Below are positions 9,149-17,808 of a stretch of DNA of 62,865 bases, one piece after another. Made by a program: the position numbers and the translations under genes. The DNA is taken from the NCBI GenBank assembly GCA_036374795.1, contig DASUTC010000242.1:1-62865 (forward strand), written 5' to 3'. Under the pieces are notes generated by a model that did not search any database, was not told where the DNA came from, and saw only the letters and a list, made by a program, of their open reading frames with translations. Within the stretch, counting starts at the first letter, position 1. Each line of letters starts with the position of its first letter. This stretch comes from Herpetosiphonaceae bacterium. GTDB taxonomy: Bacteria; Chloroflexota; Chloroflexia; Chloroflexales; Kallotenuaceae.

Positions 9149-10201
9149 ATGGACCATCAGTTAGCACAGCAGACGATTCTGATCGCCAGCTATCTGGAAC
9201 CTGAGCATATCGAGCGCATTCGGGGCGTCGATGCGCGGCTGCATGTGATCTACGAGCCTGATCTGCTCAGGCCGCCGCGCTTCCCCAACGATCATATCGG
9301 GCAGCCGATCCAGCGCACGCCGCAGCAGGAGCGCCGCTGGCGCGATCTGCTGGGCCAGGCGGATATTCTCTTCGATTTCGATCATACCCACCTTGACGAT
9401 CTGCCGGAGCTTGCGCCCAGGCTGCGCTGGATTCAAGCGACTAGCGCCGGGATCGGCCAGCTCGTCAAAAGGCTGGACTATCCCAGCCGCCTGCCGAACA
9501 CGGTGCTGACCACCGCGAGCGGTGTTCATGCCCAGCCGCTGGCCGAGTTCTGCCTGATGGCGATGCTGATGTTCAGCAAGGATCTGCTGCGCACGCTCCG
9601 CGACCAGGCTCGCAAGCATTGGAGCCAATACTCCGTGGCGGATCTCGAAGGCCGCACGCTGCTGATCGTCGGCGTGGGCAAGATTGGGCGGGAGCTGGCG
9701 CGGCTAGGCCAGGCGCTGCGCATGAACGTGATCGGCATCAAGCGCTCGGTCGACGGTGTTGATCCGGCGACGCTGTTTCTCGATCAGGTGTACGGGCCGG
9801 AAAGCCTCCATCAGCTCTTGCCGCAGGCCGAGTATCTGGTGCTGATCACGCCGCACACGCCGCAGACCGAGCAGCTGATCGGCGAGGCTGAGCTGGCGCG
9901 TTTGCCGCGCGGCGCGATGTTGATCAATATCGGTCGCGGCGCGCTCGTGGACGAGCCCGCATTAATCGCCGCGCTGCGATCGGAGCATCTGGGCGGCGCC
10001 GCGCTTGATGTGTTTGCCGAGGAGCCGCTTCCCCAAAGCAGCCCGCTCTGGGATCTGCCCAACGTGCTGGTCAGCCCGCACTCAGGCGGCACCAGCGATC
10101 GGGAAAATGAGCGGATCGTGGATCTTTTCTGCGACAATCTGGCCCGCTGGCTGGCCGGTGAGCCGCTGCGCAACGTGTTCAATCCCCAGACGCTCTATTG
10201 A
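9149..10201 (+). CDS. D-isomer-specific 2-hydroxyacid dehydrogenase
   Basis: A 350-residue NAD(P)-dependent oxidoreductase interconverting a 2-keto acid and a D-2-hydroxy acid. The ATG at 9149 follows CAGGAAAC. The cofactor domain has IVGVGKIG (Gly175, 177, 180). Catalytic residues fit the family: Arg263 in NIGRGALVDE, Glu291/292 in VFAEEPLP, and His311 in SPHSGG. The N-terminal substrate domain carries the ATSAG segment near 97-101. Overall length and the GHPLA-like HAQPLAEF segment suit the subgroup often annotated as phosphoglycerate or glyoxylate/hydroxypyruvate reductase-like. Substrate is unknown. Position inside the biosynthetic zone allows a role in supplying a hydroxy or keto acid, but this is inference. 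It is convergent with the hydroxylase gene, 12 bp away. Confidence 0.9.
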   Translation: MDHQLAQQTILIASYLEPEHIERIRGVDARLHVIYEPDLLRPPRFPNDHIGQPIQRTPQQERRWRDLLGQADILFDFDHTHLDDLPELAPRLRWIQATSAGIGQLVKRLDYPSRLPNTVLTTASGVHAQPLAEFCLMAMLMFSKDLLRTLRDQARKHWSQYSVADLEGRTLLIVGVGKIGRELARLGQALRMNVIGIKRSVDGVDPATLFLDQVYGPESLHQLLPQAEYLVLITPHTPQTEQLIGEAELARLPRGAMLINIGRGALVDEPALIAALRSEHLGGAALDVFAEEPLPQSSPLWDLPNVLVSPHSGGTSDRENERIVDLFCDNLARWLAGEPLRNVFNPQTLY

Positions 10202-10213
10202 TGAATCACGCCC

Positions 10214-11290
10214 TTACGGCGTCACCTGAATGTCGTTCGCCCGCACATCGTCGCGACTCACCGGCTCGGCCATGCCGACGACAACCTTGCGCGATCCCAC
10301 AAATGGCGCGCGACCATGCGCCACCAGCATATTGTCAAGCATCAAAATATCTCCGCGCTGCCAGGGGAAGGACACCGTTTCCTGATGGTAGGCTTCCCGC
10401 AGGGCCTCAACCACCTCCGGCTCGATCGGAGTTCCATCGCCATAGTAGCTATTGGCTGGCAGATCTTCTTCGCTAAACTCCGCCAGCATCGCGTCGCGCA
10501 CCATCGGGCTGAGCGTGGTGACATGGAAAAACGTCGCGTGGTTGAACCAGACCAGCTCGCCGCTCTGCGGATGGCGCAGCACGGCCTCGCGAATAGCGCG
10601 GGTCCGTAAGCGATCACCCTCGCGCCAGGTTGCCTCGATCTGGTGCTGGCGGCAGTACTCCTCGACCGCAGCCTTATCCTCGGTCTGAAACACCGTCTGC
10701 CAGGGCAAGCCGATGCCCTGCCCAAAGTTGCGCACATACATCCAGCCCTTGCGCGCAAAGCGCGCGCGAATCGCGGGATCGATCCGCTGATAGACCTTGC
10801 GCACATCGGCGATCGGCGTCTCGCCGCCCTGCTCGGCAGCCGTGACACAGAAGAAAAAGATTTTCAAAGGCCAGGTATGCTGGTAGGAGTTCTCGTTGTG
10901 GAGAAAAATCGGCTGATCGGCGGGGTAGTCGGTGGATATGTAAATATTGCCGCTGACCTGGCTGCGCGGCGATGAGCGCTCGCGATATTCAAGCAAATTT
11001 CCCGATGTCGCCCTCACAAACTGCTCGAAGTCCGCGATCTCAGGCACCGCAAAATCACGGAAGAGCAGGCCGCCGTGCGTCAGCAGATGAGCTTGAATCT
11101 CCTCGCGATGCGCTGCGGCCCAATCGATCAGATTCACCCCGTCGATCGTCGGCTGAACCAGGAGCGGCAGGCTGCTGCCGGGCAGGAGCGGAGCAACCTT
11201 GACCAGCTCTGCCTGCGCTATGTTCACCGCTTTGCGCTGGATCGATCCCGGCTTCTTTGGTCCCGGCTTCGCCGGGTCTGAGTTCGCCAT
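10214..11290 (-). CDS. SyrP-like TauD/TfdA Fe(II)/2-oxoglutarate hydroxylase
   Basis: A 358-residue non-haem iron dioxygenase of the TauD fold. The ATG at 11290 follows AAGGGGG with an 8-nt spacer; the longer frame to 11419 has no such site. The iron triad is His131-x-Glu133 (in FLHNENSY) with distal His325 (in NMLVAHGRAPF); the downstream Arg334 suits 2-oxoglutarate binding. Stretches such as WMYVRNFGQGIGLPWQ, RLRTRA and YYGDGTPIE match the syringomycin SyrP group, whose characterised members beta-hydroxylate aspartate on an NRPS carrier protein. It is a close paralogue of the hydroxylase at 26428, with the same length and metal residues at the same positions. Glu in place of Asp in the HxD/E pair is normal for this group. 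A likely substrate is the Asp selected by the 27725 synthetase, but two copies leave the division of labour open. Confidence 0.88.
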   Translation of the reverse strand: MANSDPAKPGPKKPGSIQRKAVNIAQAELVKVAPLLPGSSLPLLVQPTIDGVNLIDWAAAHREEIQAHLLTHGGLLFRDFAVPEIADFEQFVRATSGNLLEYRERSSPRSQVSGNIYISTDYPADQPIFLHNENSYQHTWPLKIFFFCVTAAEQGGETPIADVRKVYQRIDPAIRARFARKGWMYVRNFGQGIGLPWQTVFQTEDKAAVEEYCRQHQIEATWREGDRLRTRAIREAVLRHPQSGELVWFNHATFFHVTTLSPMVRDAMLAEFSEEDLPANSYYGDGTPIEPEVVEALREAYHQETVSFPWQRGDILMLDNMLVAHGRAPFVGSRKVVVGMAEPVSRDDVRANDIQVTP

Positions 11291-11378
11291 CGTTCGGCCC
11301 CCTTGTCGCTCTCGAACATCAAACGCTGCGGGCGGATCGTGATTGTACCGTATGGTGAAAAACATGCAGCATGCCCGG

Positions 11379-12974
11379 TCATGTTGCCGACGATACGCGA
11401 TAGCGGCGGGCTGCACCACCCGCCGTCACCAGCACGGGCGGTCCACCGTCCTCGGCTGGCTCAAACTCGATCAGGCCGCGCGGGCTGATAAAGCTGGTCG
11501 CCGTGAGCGGCGTGCAGACCACCTCATCGCCCCACCACTGCATATGCAACCGATCGTCGGCGATGCGAATCTTGATCGGCGTCGGGTCGATCTCCCAGAC
11601 GGCATACGCGCCGGTATAGGCCGCCCACGCGCCGACATCCGGCACGAACGAGTGGTCACGCGCGAAGCGGCGGTACGGCTCGCTATCGATCATCACGTAC
11701 TGCACCGGACCTGACGCTTCGGCAACAAAGCCAACGTAGGTCGAGCCGGTATGGTACAGGCCGCCCTCCACGGCGGTCAGCGGCATCGTCTCGCCGTTGA
11801 GCTCGAGCATAAGCTGATCGTCGACGATCTCGATCGTCGCGAGGCCGGAGTGGACGCTGAGATACGTGCCGACATAGCGCGGCCACGCCGATCGGTCGGG
11901 CGCGACCGCCGCTGGCTGGAAGCGGGCGGCTGGCAGATCGAGCAGCTCGTTGTAGAGCGCTCCGACCAGGCTGCCCATGTCGGAGCCGTCCTCGTAGTTG
12001 CATTGCAGAATAACGGCAAGCTCGCGCTGAGGAAAGAGCGTCAGCAGACAGTTGTAGCTTTCCAGCATGCCGCCGTGGGTGACATGCCGCACACCCTTGT
12101 AGTGGCCGGTGTAGAAGCCCAGTCCATACCCCGCCTCATAGCCGAGTCGGTAGCGGCTTGCCTGGGGCGTATGCATCAGGGCGACCGACTCGGGTGTGAG
12201 GAGCGCGGTATCTTGGAACCGGCCCTGGTTGAGATGCATGATCGCAAAGTTGGCAAGATCGAGCGTTGAGCTGATGCCAAAGCCCGCCGGATTGCCGCTC
12301 ACGTTGTCGGTAAAATGATGCCTGGTACGCAGCACGCCATGCGCATCGACTTCATGCGCCAGCGCCAGCGGATAGGTCATCGCAACGGTACGGTCGAAGG
12401 TGCTGCGGCGCATCCGGAGCGGCTCGAAGATCAACTCCTGCACTAGCTGATCGTAGTATCTTCCCGTCACCACCTCGGCCAGATACCCCGCCAGGACGAT
12501 GACCGTGTTGTTGTACAGATGGACCTTGCCCGGCTCCGCGATGAACTGATAGCGCGGGATCTCGTCCCACACAAAGCGCCGCAGCGCATCCGGGTCGCGC
12601 GGGCCAAAGTCCTTGCCTGCGGCTGGCAGGCCCGTGCTATGGCTCAAGACATGCCGGAGCGTAACCGCCTGGCCGAGCTTGGGATCGCTGAAGGCAAAGC
12701 CCGGCAGGTAGCTGATCACCGGCTCGTCCAGATCGAGCTTGCCCTGCTCGACCAGACGCATCACCAGCGTGCCGGTCAACGATTTGCTGATCGAGCCGAT
12801 ACAAAACAGCGTATCGGGCGTTACCGCGATGCCGCCATCTTCGACGCTGGTGGTGCCGAAGCCACGCGCATAGGTAATGTCGCCGCCCTGCACCAGCGCC
12901 AGCGCCAGGCCGACATAGCGCCGCTCCTGGACCGCCTGCTGGACACGTTGTTCGAGCCGGTAGAGATTCAACAT
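11379..12974 (-). CDS. Serine beta-lactamase-family hydrolase (intact)
   Basis: A 531-residue protein of the class C beta-lactamase/PBP4-like/esterase family. The ATG at 12974 follows GGGAG with a 7-nt spacer; the much longer upstream frame is rejected. Motifs are S61-I-S-K64 (nucleophile and lysine), Y154-N-N156, and H300-G-G302. Residues to about 350 form the hydrolase domain. The remaining 180 or so look like one or two lipocalin-like beta domains common in this family. There is no signal peptide, so it is probably cytoplasmic. Within NRPS clusters such enzymes have been found as esterases, transacylases or peptidases acting on the product or a prodrug form. The substrate is unknown. A second copy of the family in this window is broken in two. 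Confidence 0.87.
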   Translation of the reverse strand: MLNLYRLEQRVQQAVQERRYVGLALALVQGGDITYARGFGTTSVEDGGIAVTPDTLFCIGSISKSLTGTLVMRLVEQGKLDLDEPVISYLPGFAFSDPKLGQAVTLRHVLSHSTGLPAAGKDFGPRDPDALRRFVWDEIPRYQFIAEPGKVHLYNNTVIVLAGYLAEVVTGRYYDQLVQELIFEPLRMRRSTFDRTVAMTYPLALAHEVDAHGVLRTRHHFTDNVSGNPAGFGISSTLDLANFAIMHLNQGRFQDTALLTPESVALMHTPQASRYRLGYEAGYGLGFYTGHYKGVRHVTHGGMLESYNCLLTLFPQRELAVILQCNYEDGSDMGSLVGALYNELLDLPAARFQPAAVAPDRSAWPRYVGTYLSVHSGLATIEIVDDQLMLELNGETMPLTAVEGGLYHTGSTYVGFVAEASGPVQYVMIDSEPYRRFARDHSFVPDVGAWAAYTGAYAVWEIDPTPIKIRIADDRLHMQWWGDEVVCTPLTATSFISPRGLIEFEPAEDGGPPVLVTAGGAARRYRVSSAT

Positions 12975-13094
12975 CGCAGTGCTCCCGCAAAAGTCGTGTG
13001 ACGAAGGCATCCTCGTGGGTGCGCCATACGATACCATGAGATCGCGCCGTACACCGCCCGCAGATTGTCCCGTATGAGAGGGTACTCGTGGGGA

Positions 13095-13123
13095 TTTACG
13101 GCAAAGGCCGGTTGGTTTATAAT
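13095..13123 (+). promoter_or_regulatory. Promoter of the ABC transporter operon
   Basis: -35 TTTACG (13095-13100), 17-bp spacer, perfect -10 TATAAT (13118-13123), about 115 bp before the ATP-binding gene. This is the strongest promoter match in the window. Confidence 0.6.
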
Positions 13124-13239
13124 CATTTACCCGCGCTGTGTTCGCCACAGGTCCGACACGTTGAGCTACCCCACAGCTGCCTGACCAAAGCGGTAGCATC
13201 CGAAGAGAGCCGCACAACCAGCGCTTCAGGAGATCAGTC

Positions 13240-14178
13240 ATGGCATTGGTGTATCGCATTGCGGACCTGACCAAAACATATAAAGGCGCACAGCATCCGG
13301 CCAACGATCGGATCAGCCTTGATATTCACGCAGGCGAGATCTTTGGCCTGCTCGGACCAAATGGTGCCGGAAAATCCACGCTGGTCAATCAGATGGCCGG
13401 GCTGATCCGACCAAATCGCGGATCGATCCTGCTCTTCGGCATGGATGTGGTCAGGTCGTCGGAGATCGTGGCAGACTATGTATCGCTCCAGCCGCAGCAT
13501 ACGATGGCCTTTTGGGATCAGTACCCCGAAGAGGCCATCTTTCATACCGGGCTGCTCCGGGGCATGGCAAGAGCAGCGGCGCGCAAACAGGTCGATGAGT
13601 TGATGGCGGAGCTGAGCCTCGATCCGCTGCGCAGGCGACGCATTCGGACGCTCTCCGGCGGCCAGCAACGGCTCGTCGCGCTGGCGGTCGCCTTTGTCGG
13701 CGATCGGCCCGTGCAAATCTTTGACGAGCCAACCAACGACCTTGACCCCAAGATTCGGCGGCTGGTATGGGAAAAGCTGCTGCACCAGAATCAGCGCGGC
13801 GCGACGATCATTCTTGTCACCCATAACGTGCTTGAGGCCGAGCGGATCGTCCAGCGCGTGGGCATCATCAACCATGGCCGCCTCATGGCCCTGGGCACGC
13901 CCGGCGGGCTCAAAGCGCGGGTTGAGCAGCGCGTCCGGCTGGAATTGCTCTTCAAATCCGAGCCCAACGGCTACCGCGAACTGCTGCAACACCTGGGCGA
14001 GTGCCGCGCGCTGTCGCAGCAGCACCTCACGATCTTATGCCACCGCGATACCGCCCGCGCCGCGATCGACCATGTGCTGGCCCAGATCGGCCTTGATCAG
14101 CTCGACGATTTTCGCATTCTGACGCCATCGCTTGAAGACGTGTACCTGGAACTAGGAGGAGATAAGCGCCTTGAGTAA
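13240..14178 (+). CDS. ABC transporter ATP-binding protein
   Basis: A 312-residue ATPase that powers the permease encoded immediately downstream. Walker A is GPNGAGKST (39-47), the signature is LSGGQQRL (138-145), Walker B is VQIFDEPTNDLD (Asp162, Glu163), and the H-loop His is 195 in LVTHN. The layout, with a C-terminal extension of about 90 residues after the core, is that of the drug/lipid export (DrrA-like, ABC-2) group. The stop overlaps the permease start by 8 bp, so translation is coupled. In a biosynthetic cluster this pair is the natural candidate for product export or self-resistance; that assignment is inference from position. Confidence 0.92.
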   Translation: MALVYRIADLTKTYKGAQHPANDRISLDIHAGEIFGLLGPNGAGKSTLVNQMAGLIRPNRGSILLFGMDVVRSSEIVADYVSLQPQHTMAFWDQYPEEAIFHTGLLRGMARAAARKQVDELMAELSLDPLRRRRIRTLSGGQQRLVALAVAFVGDRPVQIFDEPTNDLDPKIRRLVWEKLLHQNQRGATIILVTHNVLEAERIVQRVGIINHGRLMALGTPGGLKARVEQRVRLELLFKSEPNGYRELLQHLGECRALSQQHLTILCHRDTARAAIDHVLAQIGLDQLDDFRILTPSLEDVYLELGGDKRLE

Positions 14179-14965
14179 CGACTCCCTGGCCGCGCCGCCC
14201 TACCCGCCGCCGCGCCGGACGCTCGCCATCAGCCTGTGGCGATACCTGATCCTGACGCGCGTGCTGCTCACCGAATACCGCACGACGTGGTTCTATCACT
14301 CCTTTTTCGGCACGGTCATGCCGCTTGGGTTGATCTTTTTCTTCAAAACGATGAACGGAGCGATGTCGGTGCAGCAGGCAGTTTTTTTGCTCGGCGGCAA
14401 CATGGCGCTCTCGATCGCCTACGGCCCGACGCAGATGATGATCGTTAAGATCGGCTGGGCGCGCGAAACCCGCGAGTTCGACTATTGGGCCATGCTGCCG
14501 ATCCCGAAGCTCGCGCTGATCCTGGCGATGGTTTCGGTGTATCTGCTCTTTGCCGTTCCCGGCATCGTCAGCTCCTATGTGTTTGGGATATGGATGTTTG
14601 GGCTGCGGCCTGAGGGCAGCCTGATCTTGATCCCGCTGGTTCCGCTCAGCGCGCTGTCGCTGACCGGCTTCGGCGCGCTGCTGGGCATGTACGCACGTAC
14701 GGGACAGACCGCGATGGCCTATGCCCAGGCGCTGATCGGCTTTGTCACCTTTTTGTCGCCGATGCTGATGCCGCTTGAGGCCATGCCCCGGCTCTTGCAG
14801 ATGATTGCGATCTTTGTGCCCACCACCTATGTCGCCGATGCGTTCCGTATGGTGTTGAGCGGCAACTGGGGCGCGCGCCTGATGTACGATATTCTGATTC
14901 TCACCGCGCTGGTTGGGCTATTTCTGCTCGTAAGCCATCGCAGGCTGGACTGGCGCACAAGCTGA
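14171..14965 (+). CDS. ABC-2 type transporter permease
   Basis: A 264-residue integral membrane protein with about six hydrophobic segments, for example FYHSFFGTVMPLGLIFFF, LILAMVSVYLLFAVPGIVSS and the C-terminal ILILTALVGLFLLV. Translation begins at TTG 14171, with AGGAGGA at 14154-14160 inside the end of the ATPase gene. It is the membrane half of an ABC-2 exporter with the preceding ATPase. Small-molecule export is likely; substrate unknown. Confidence 0.9.
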   Translation: MSNDSLAAPPYPPPRRTLAISLWRYLILTRVLLTEYRTTWFYHSFFGTVMPLGLIFFFKTMNGAMSVQQAVFLLGGNMALSIAYGPTQMMIVKIGWARETREFDYWAMLPIPKLALILAMVSVYLLFAVPGIVSSYVFGIWMFGLRPEGSLILIPLVPLSALSLTGFGALLGMYARTGQTAMAYAQALIGFVTFLSPMLMPLEAMPRLLQMIAIFVPTTYVADAFRMVLSGNWGARLMYDILILTALVGLFLLVSHRRLDWRTS

Positions 14966-15257
14966 CCGATGCCCGCGCTGGCGTGGGCTACAGGCTGCTG
15001 ACGATAGCCTCGCCGTCAGGTGTCGGCAGCGTCGAGCGGGGGCAGATGTTCGGAAACATGCTATACTGGCGCTCGTCCGGCGTGTCACGCTGGCGCACGG
15101 ACAGCACGGCTGATCGAACAACGGACACGGCTGGCAGGAGATGATCAGCAGACCGCACCGCCCGGCATGGTATCCGCACCTCGATCCCGTGCCCGCATCC
15201 AGGACCAAATCGGGTCACTCCCCAGGCGCTTCCCTGCATACGCATAAGGACCAGGTG

Positions 15258-16457
15258 ATGCACGACGATCCCCTTTCAAAGCAGCGCGCGGAGCTGGAAA
15301 AACGCAAGGCCCAGCTTTCGGAGGCCCAGCGTGCCAGGCTGGCGCAGCGCCTGGGTAGCCAGCACACGTCGCCAGCCGCCGCCGCGCCGAGCACCCCATT
15401 CGTCGCGCCGCGCACCGAAACCGAGCGGCAGATCGCCGCGATCTGGAGCCGCGCGCTGGGCCGAGATCAGATCAGCACGGACGATCATTTTTTTGAGCTG
15501 GGCGGTCACTCGCTCCTGGCGGTCAAGGTGATGCGCGAGATCCACGAGGCGCTGGGCGTGTCGCTGCCGATGCGCGCTCTTTGAAGATCCGACGATCGCC
15601 GGGCTGGCCGCGCAGATCGAGGCCACGCAGCAGACGCAGCTCCACGCCCACCAGATCACGCCGATTCCGCGCCTGCCGCAGCAGCCGTGGTATGCGATCT
15701 CGCACGCGCAGCGCCGCCTGCTGATCATCGATCAGGTCGATAAAACCCGACGCGCCTATCTGCAACCGCAGATCTTTACGATCGATGGAGCCGTCGACGC
15801 GGCGCGCTTGAGCAAGCCTTCAGGACGCTGGTCGAGCGGCACGAAATTCTGCGCACCGCGTTTCCGTTCGTGCAGGGCGATTATCGCCAGGTGATTCACG
15901 ACGCCGACTGTTTCCGCCTGCGCTCCATCGATGCGCGCCAGCAGCCTGACCAGGACACGCTCTTGGAGCAGATCTACTACGACGAGCGGACCACGCCCTT
16001 TGAGCTTGATCGTCCTCCGCTGCTCAGGGTCACGCTGGTCGCGCTGGCCGACGATCGCGCCGTGCTGGTGCTGACCTCGCACCATGTGATCCTCGATGGC
16101 TGGTCGGAGGGCATTCTCTACCGCGAGCTGGCCCATCTGTACGAGGCGTATCGCCGGGGAGCAGCGCCGACGCTGCCGCCGCTGCGGATTCAATACAAGG
16201 ATTATGCGGCCTGGCATAACGCGCTGATCGAGTTGGGCACGTTCGACGCGGACCTGGAGTATTTTCGCCGTCTGTTTGCCGCAGGCGTGCCGTCCGCGCC
16301 GATCCAGACCGACAGGCCGCGTCCGAAAGAGTTTTCGTACCATGGCGATATTCTGGCGTTTCACTTCGCGCAGGAATGGACCGACGCGCTGCGCGAGCTT
16401 GCCACACGCACCAATGTCAGCCTGTTCATGCTCTCGTTCTCGGCGCTGGCGAGCGCG
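15258..16457 (+). pseudogene. NRPS fragment: PCP and N-terminal part of a condensation domain, frameshifted
   Basis: Begins at ATG 15258 after AAGGA (15246-15250) with a short helical leader, then a PCP with FFELGGHSLLA. Near 15576 the frame breaks in SLPMRALFEDPT (stop at 15582); the homologous reading continues one frame over to about 15803, then returns to the first frame at GCGCTTGAG. The condensation domain then reads well: RHEILRTAF, LTSHHVILDGWSEG (intact HHxxxDG) and YKDYAAWH, up to LFMLSFSALAS near 16454. There it is joined in phase to the second half of a beta-lactamase-family protein. About half of the C domain and everything after it is missing. The two shifts could be real decay or sequencing error. 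The in-frame hybrid ORF (15870-17507) is not a plausible enzyme. Confidence 0.75.
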
Positions 16458-17507
16458 CGGATCTCGCTGCGCATGCTGCTGAGCCACTCGGCTGGCCTTG
16501 CCGATCACGAGGAGCTATTTGGAGCGCGTGGCCCCGCTGGCCTGGCGCAATATGTCCGCGAGCGGATCACGCCGGATCTGCTGGTGGCCGAGCCGGGCAA
16601 AGTCTTCTCCTACAGCAGCCCGGGTCTGGATCTCGCCGGATATATCGCGGAAGTCGTCAGCGGAACGCCCTACCCTGAGCTGATGCGCCAGCTCGTTTTT
16701 GAGCCGCTGGAGATGAGCCGCACCCTGTTCGATCCGCTGGTTGCGATGACCTATCCTGTGGCGCTCGGCCACGATCTGCTGGAAGATGGCAGCGTCCGTG
16801 TCCAGCATCGTTTTGCCGAGAACAGCGGGCAATACCCCAGCAGCTTTGCGCTCTCGACGGCGCTCGATCTCGCCAACTTCGGCGCGCTGCATCTCGGCGG
16901 CGGCTCGTTCCGAGGCACCCGGATTCTCAGCGGCGATCTGGTAGCGGAGATGCAGCGCCGTCAGGTGGAAACGTACACGCCCTGGGGTGATGGCTATGGC
17001 CTGGCCTTTGTCACAGAAACGCATAAGGGCGTGCGCCGGGTCAAACAGGGCGGTATGATCGGCAGCTTTGGCAGCTTGTTCGTGCTGGCTCCTGAGCGGC
17101 AGATCGGCTTCGTGGCGCTGTACAATCTCACCGAGCAGCTTTCGCTCAACGCCCTGGAAGCGTATCTCTTCGACGCGCTGCTTGGACTACCAGCCGAATT
17201 TCCACTGCCAGCGCCGATCGAGCCAGACCGCGAGCTGTGGCAGCGCTATACGGGCGCGTACACCAGGGATGGCCGCGTGGTGCGCGTGGCGATCGGCGAC
17301 GACGGGCTGACGATCCAGGGATCAAGACACCCGCTGCCGCTGATCGCATTCGGCGAGAGTCGCTACCATAACCAGGAATACGGCATCAACGTGGGCTTCG
17401 TCCCCGAAGCCGCAGGGCCGGTCAACTATATGATGGTCAACGGCGAGATCTACGCGCGCGCCGCATCCGACGAGGCTCAATCCACCGAAGACCGGTCGGA
17501 TGGCTGA
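16451..17507 (+). pseudogene. 3' fragment of a serine beta-lactamase-family gene
   Basis: Codons from 16458 (R-I-S-L-R-M-L-L-S-H-S) to the stop at 17507 encode the C-terminal 349 residues of a class C beta-lactamase-type protein. It has YSSPGLDLAGY in place of YNN (Tyr-x-Ser variant) and a KQGGMIGSFGS segment where the paralogue has HGG. It matches the 11379-12974 protein throughout and lacks the SxxK half, which sits at 6735-7037. Joined, the two halves give about 450 residues. It has no start of its own and is now the tail of an NRPS fragment. Confidence 0.82.
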
Positions 17508-17530
17508 AGATCGCTGCTGCCAGGCAAGAG

Positions 17531-17565
17531 CGCCCAGGACAAGCCGCTTGTTCTGGGCGTTTATT
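17531..17565 (+). terminator. Rho-independent terminator
   Basis: Stem CGCCCAG-G-ACAAG (17531-17543) with CTTGT-T-CTGGGCG (17547-17559), 13 pairs with one G-U, triloop CCG, followed by TTTATT. It closes the transcript coming from the exporter/pseudogene region. Confidence 0.75.
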
Positions 17566-17585
17566 AATCTGATGCAGGATGATCA

Positions 17586-17615
17586 TTGCGATCAGATTCA
17601 GATATATGCTACACT
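17586..17615 (+). promoter_or_regulatory. Possible promoter of the NRPS operon
   Basis: -35-like TTGCGA (17586-17591), 18-bp spacer, -10-like TACACT (17610-17615). It lies just after the terminator and about 190 bp before the NRPS start. The match is moderate. Confidence 0.35.
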
Positions 17616-17677
17616 ACGGGCAGTTCCAAATGCGATCCTATGTAGTAGACGCAACGTAGCGCGTATGAGATCAATCG

Positions 17678-17708
17678 CCCAATGAATGCTCCTCAGCGAT
17701 TCATTGGG
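17678..17708. repeat. 10-bp inverted repeat upstream of NRPS
   Basis: Perfect arms CCCAATGAAT (17678-17687) and ATTCATTGGG (17699-17708) with an 11-nt loop, between the possible promoter and the NRPS start. It could be an operator or a leader hairpin. Confidence 0.5.
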
Positions 17709-17808
17709 GCAGATCATCCCCCAAGCGGTTGGCACGGGCGAGACTATGTATCAGCACCGGACGCATGACGAGCGCATCACTCGTCATTCGATATAAGAGA
17801 TTGTGTTC

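Larger units (their letters stand above)
7038..16450. other. 9.4-kb segment interrupting a beta-lactamase-family gene
   Basis: Removing this block joins codon 101 of the 6735 fragment in phase to the 16458-17507 fragment and restores a continuous protein of about 450 residues across the conserved RISLRMLLSHS segment. GAGCGCG occurs at both junctions (7031-7037 and 16451-16457) like a 7-bp target duplication or microhomology. Both edge genes of the block are truncated: the carbamoyltransferase on the left and an NRPS condensation domain on the right. No terminal inverted repeats or mobility genes were found, so the mechanism is open. Confidence 0.6.
17508..17808. other. Regulatory gap before the main NRPS operon
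   Basis: About 300 bp containing a terminator, a possible promoter and a further inverted repeat, each listed separately. No gene is seen. This is the only sizeable gap upstream of the 37-kb operon, so it is the natural control region. Confidence 0.5.

Noticed and set aside
11291-11419. Longer N-terminus for the SyrP-like hydroxylase
   Set aside because: The extra 43 residues have no homology to family N-termini, and AAGGGGG marks the start at 11290.
7038-16450. Transposon or integrated element
   Set aside because: No transposase, integrase or terminal inverted repeats at either end. The direct 7-bp repeat alone is not enough to call a mobile element.
15870-17507. In-frame NRPS C-domain / beta-lactamase fusion as a novel enzyme
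   Set aside because: The junction cuts both folds in mid-domain, and the missing beta-lactamase half is found at 6735. A rearrangement scar explains it better.
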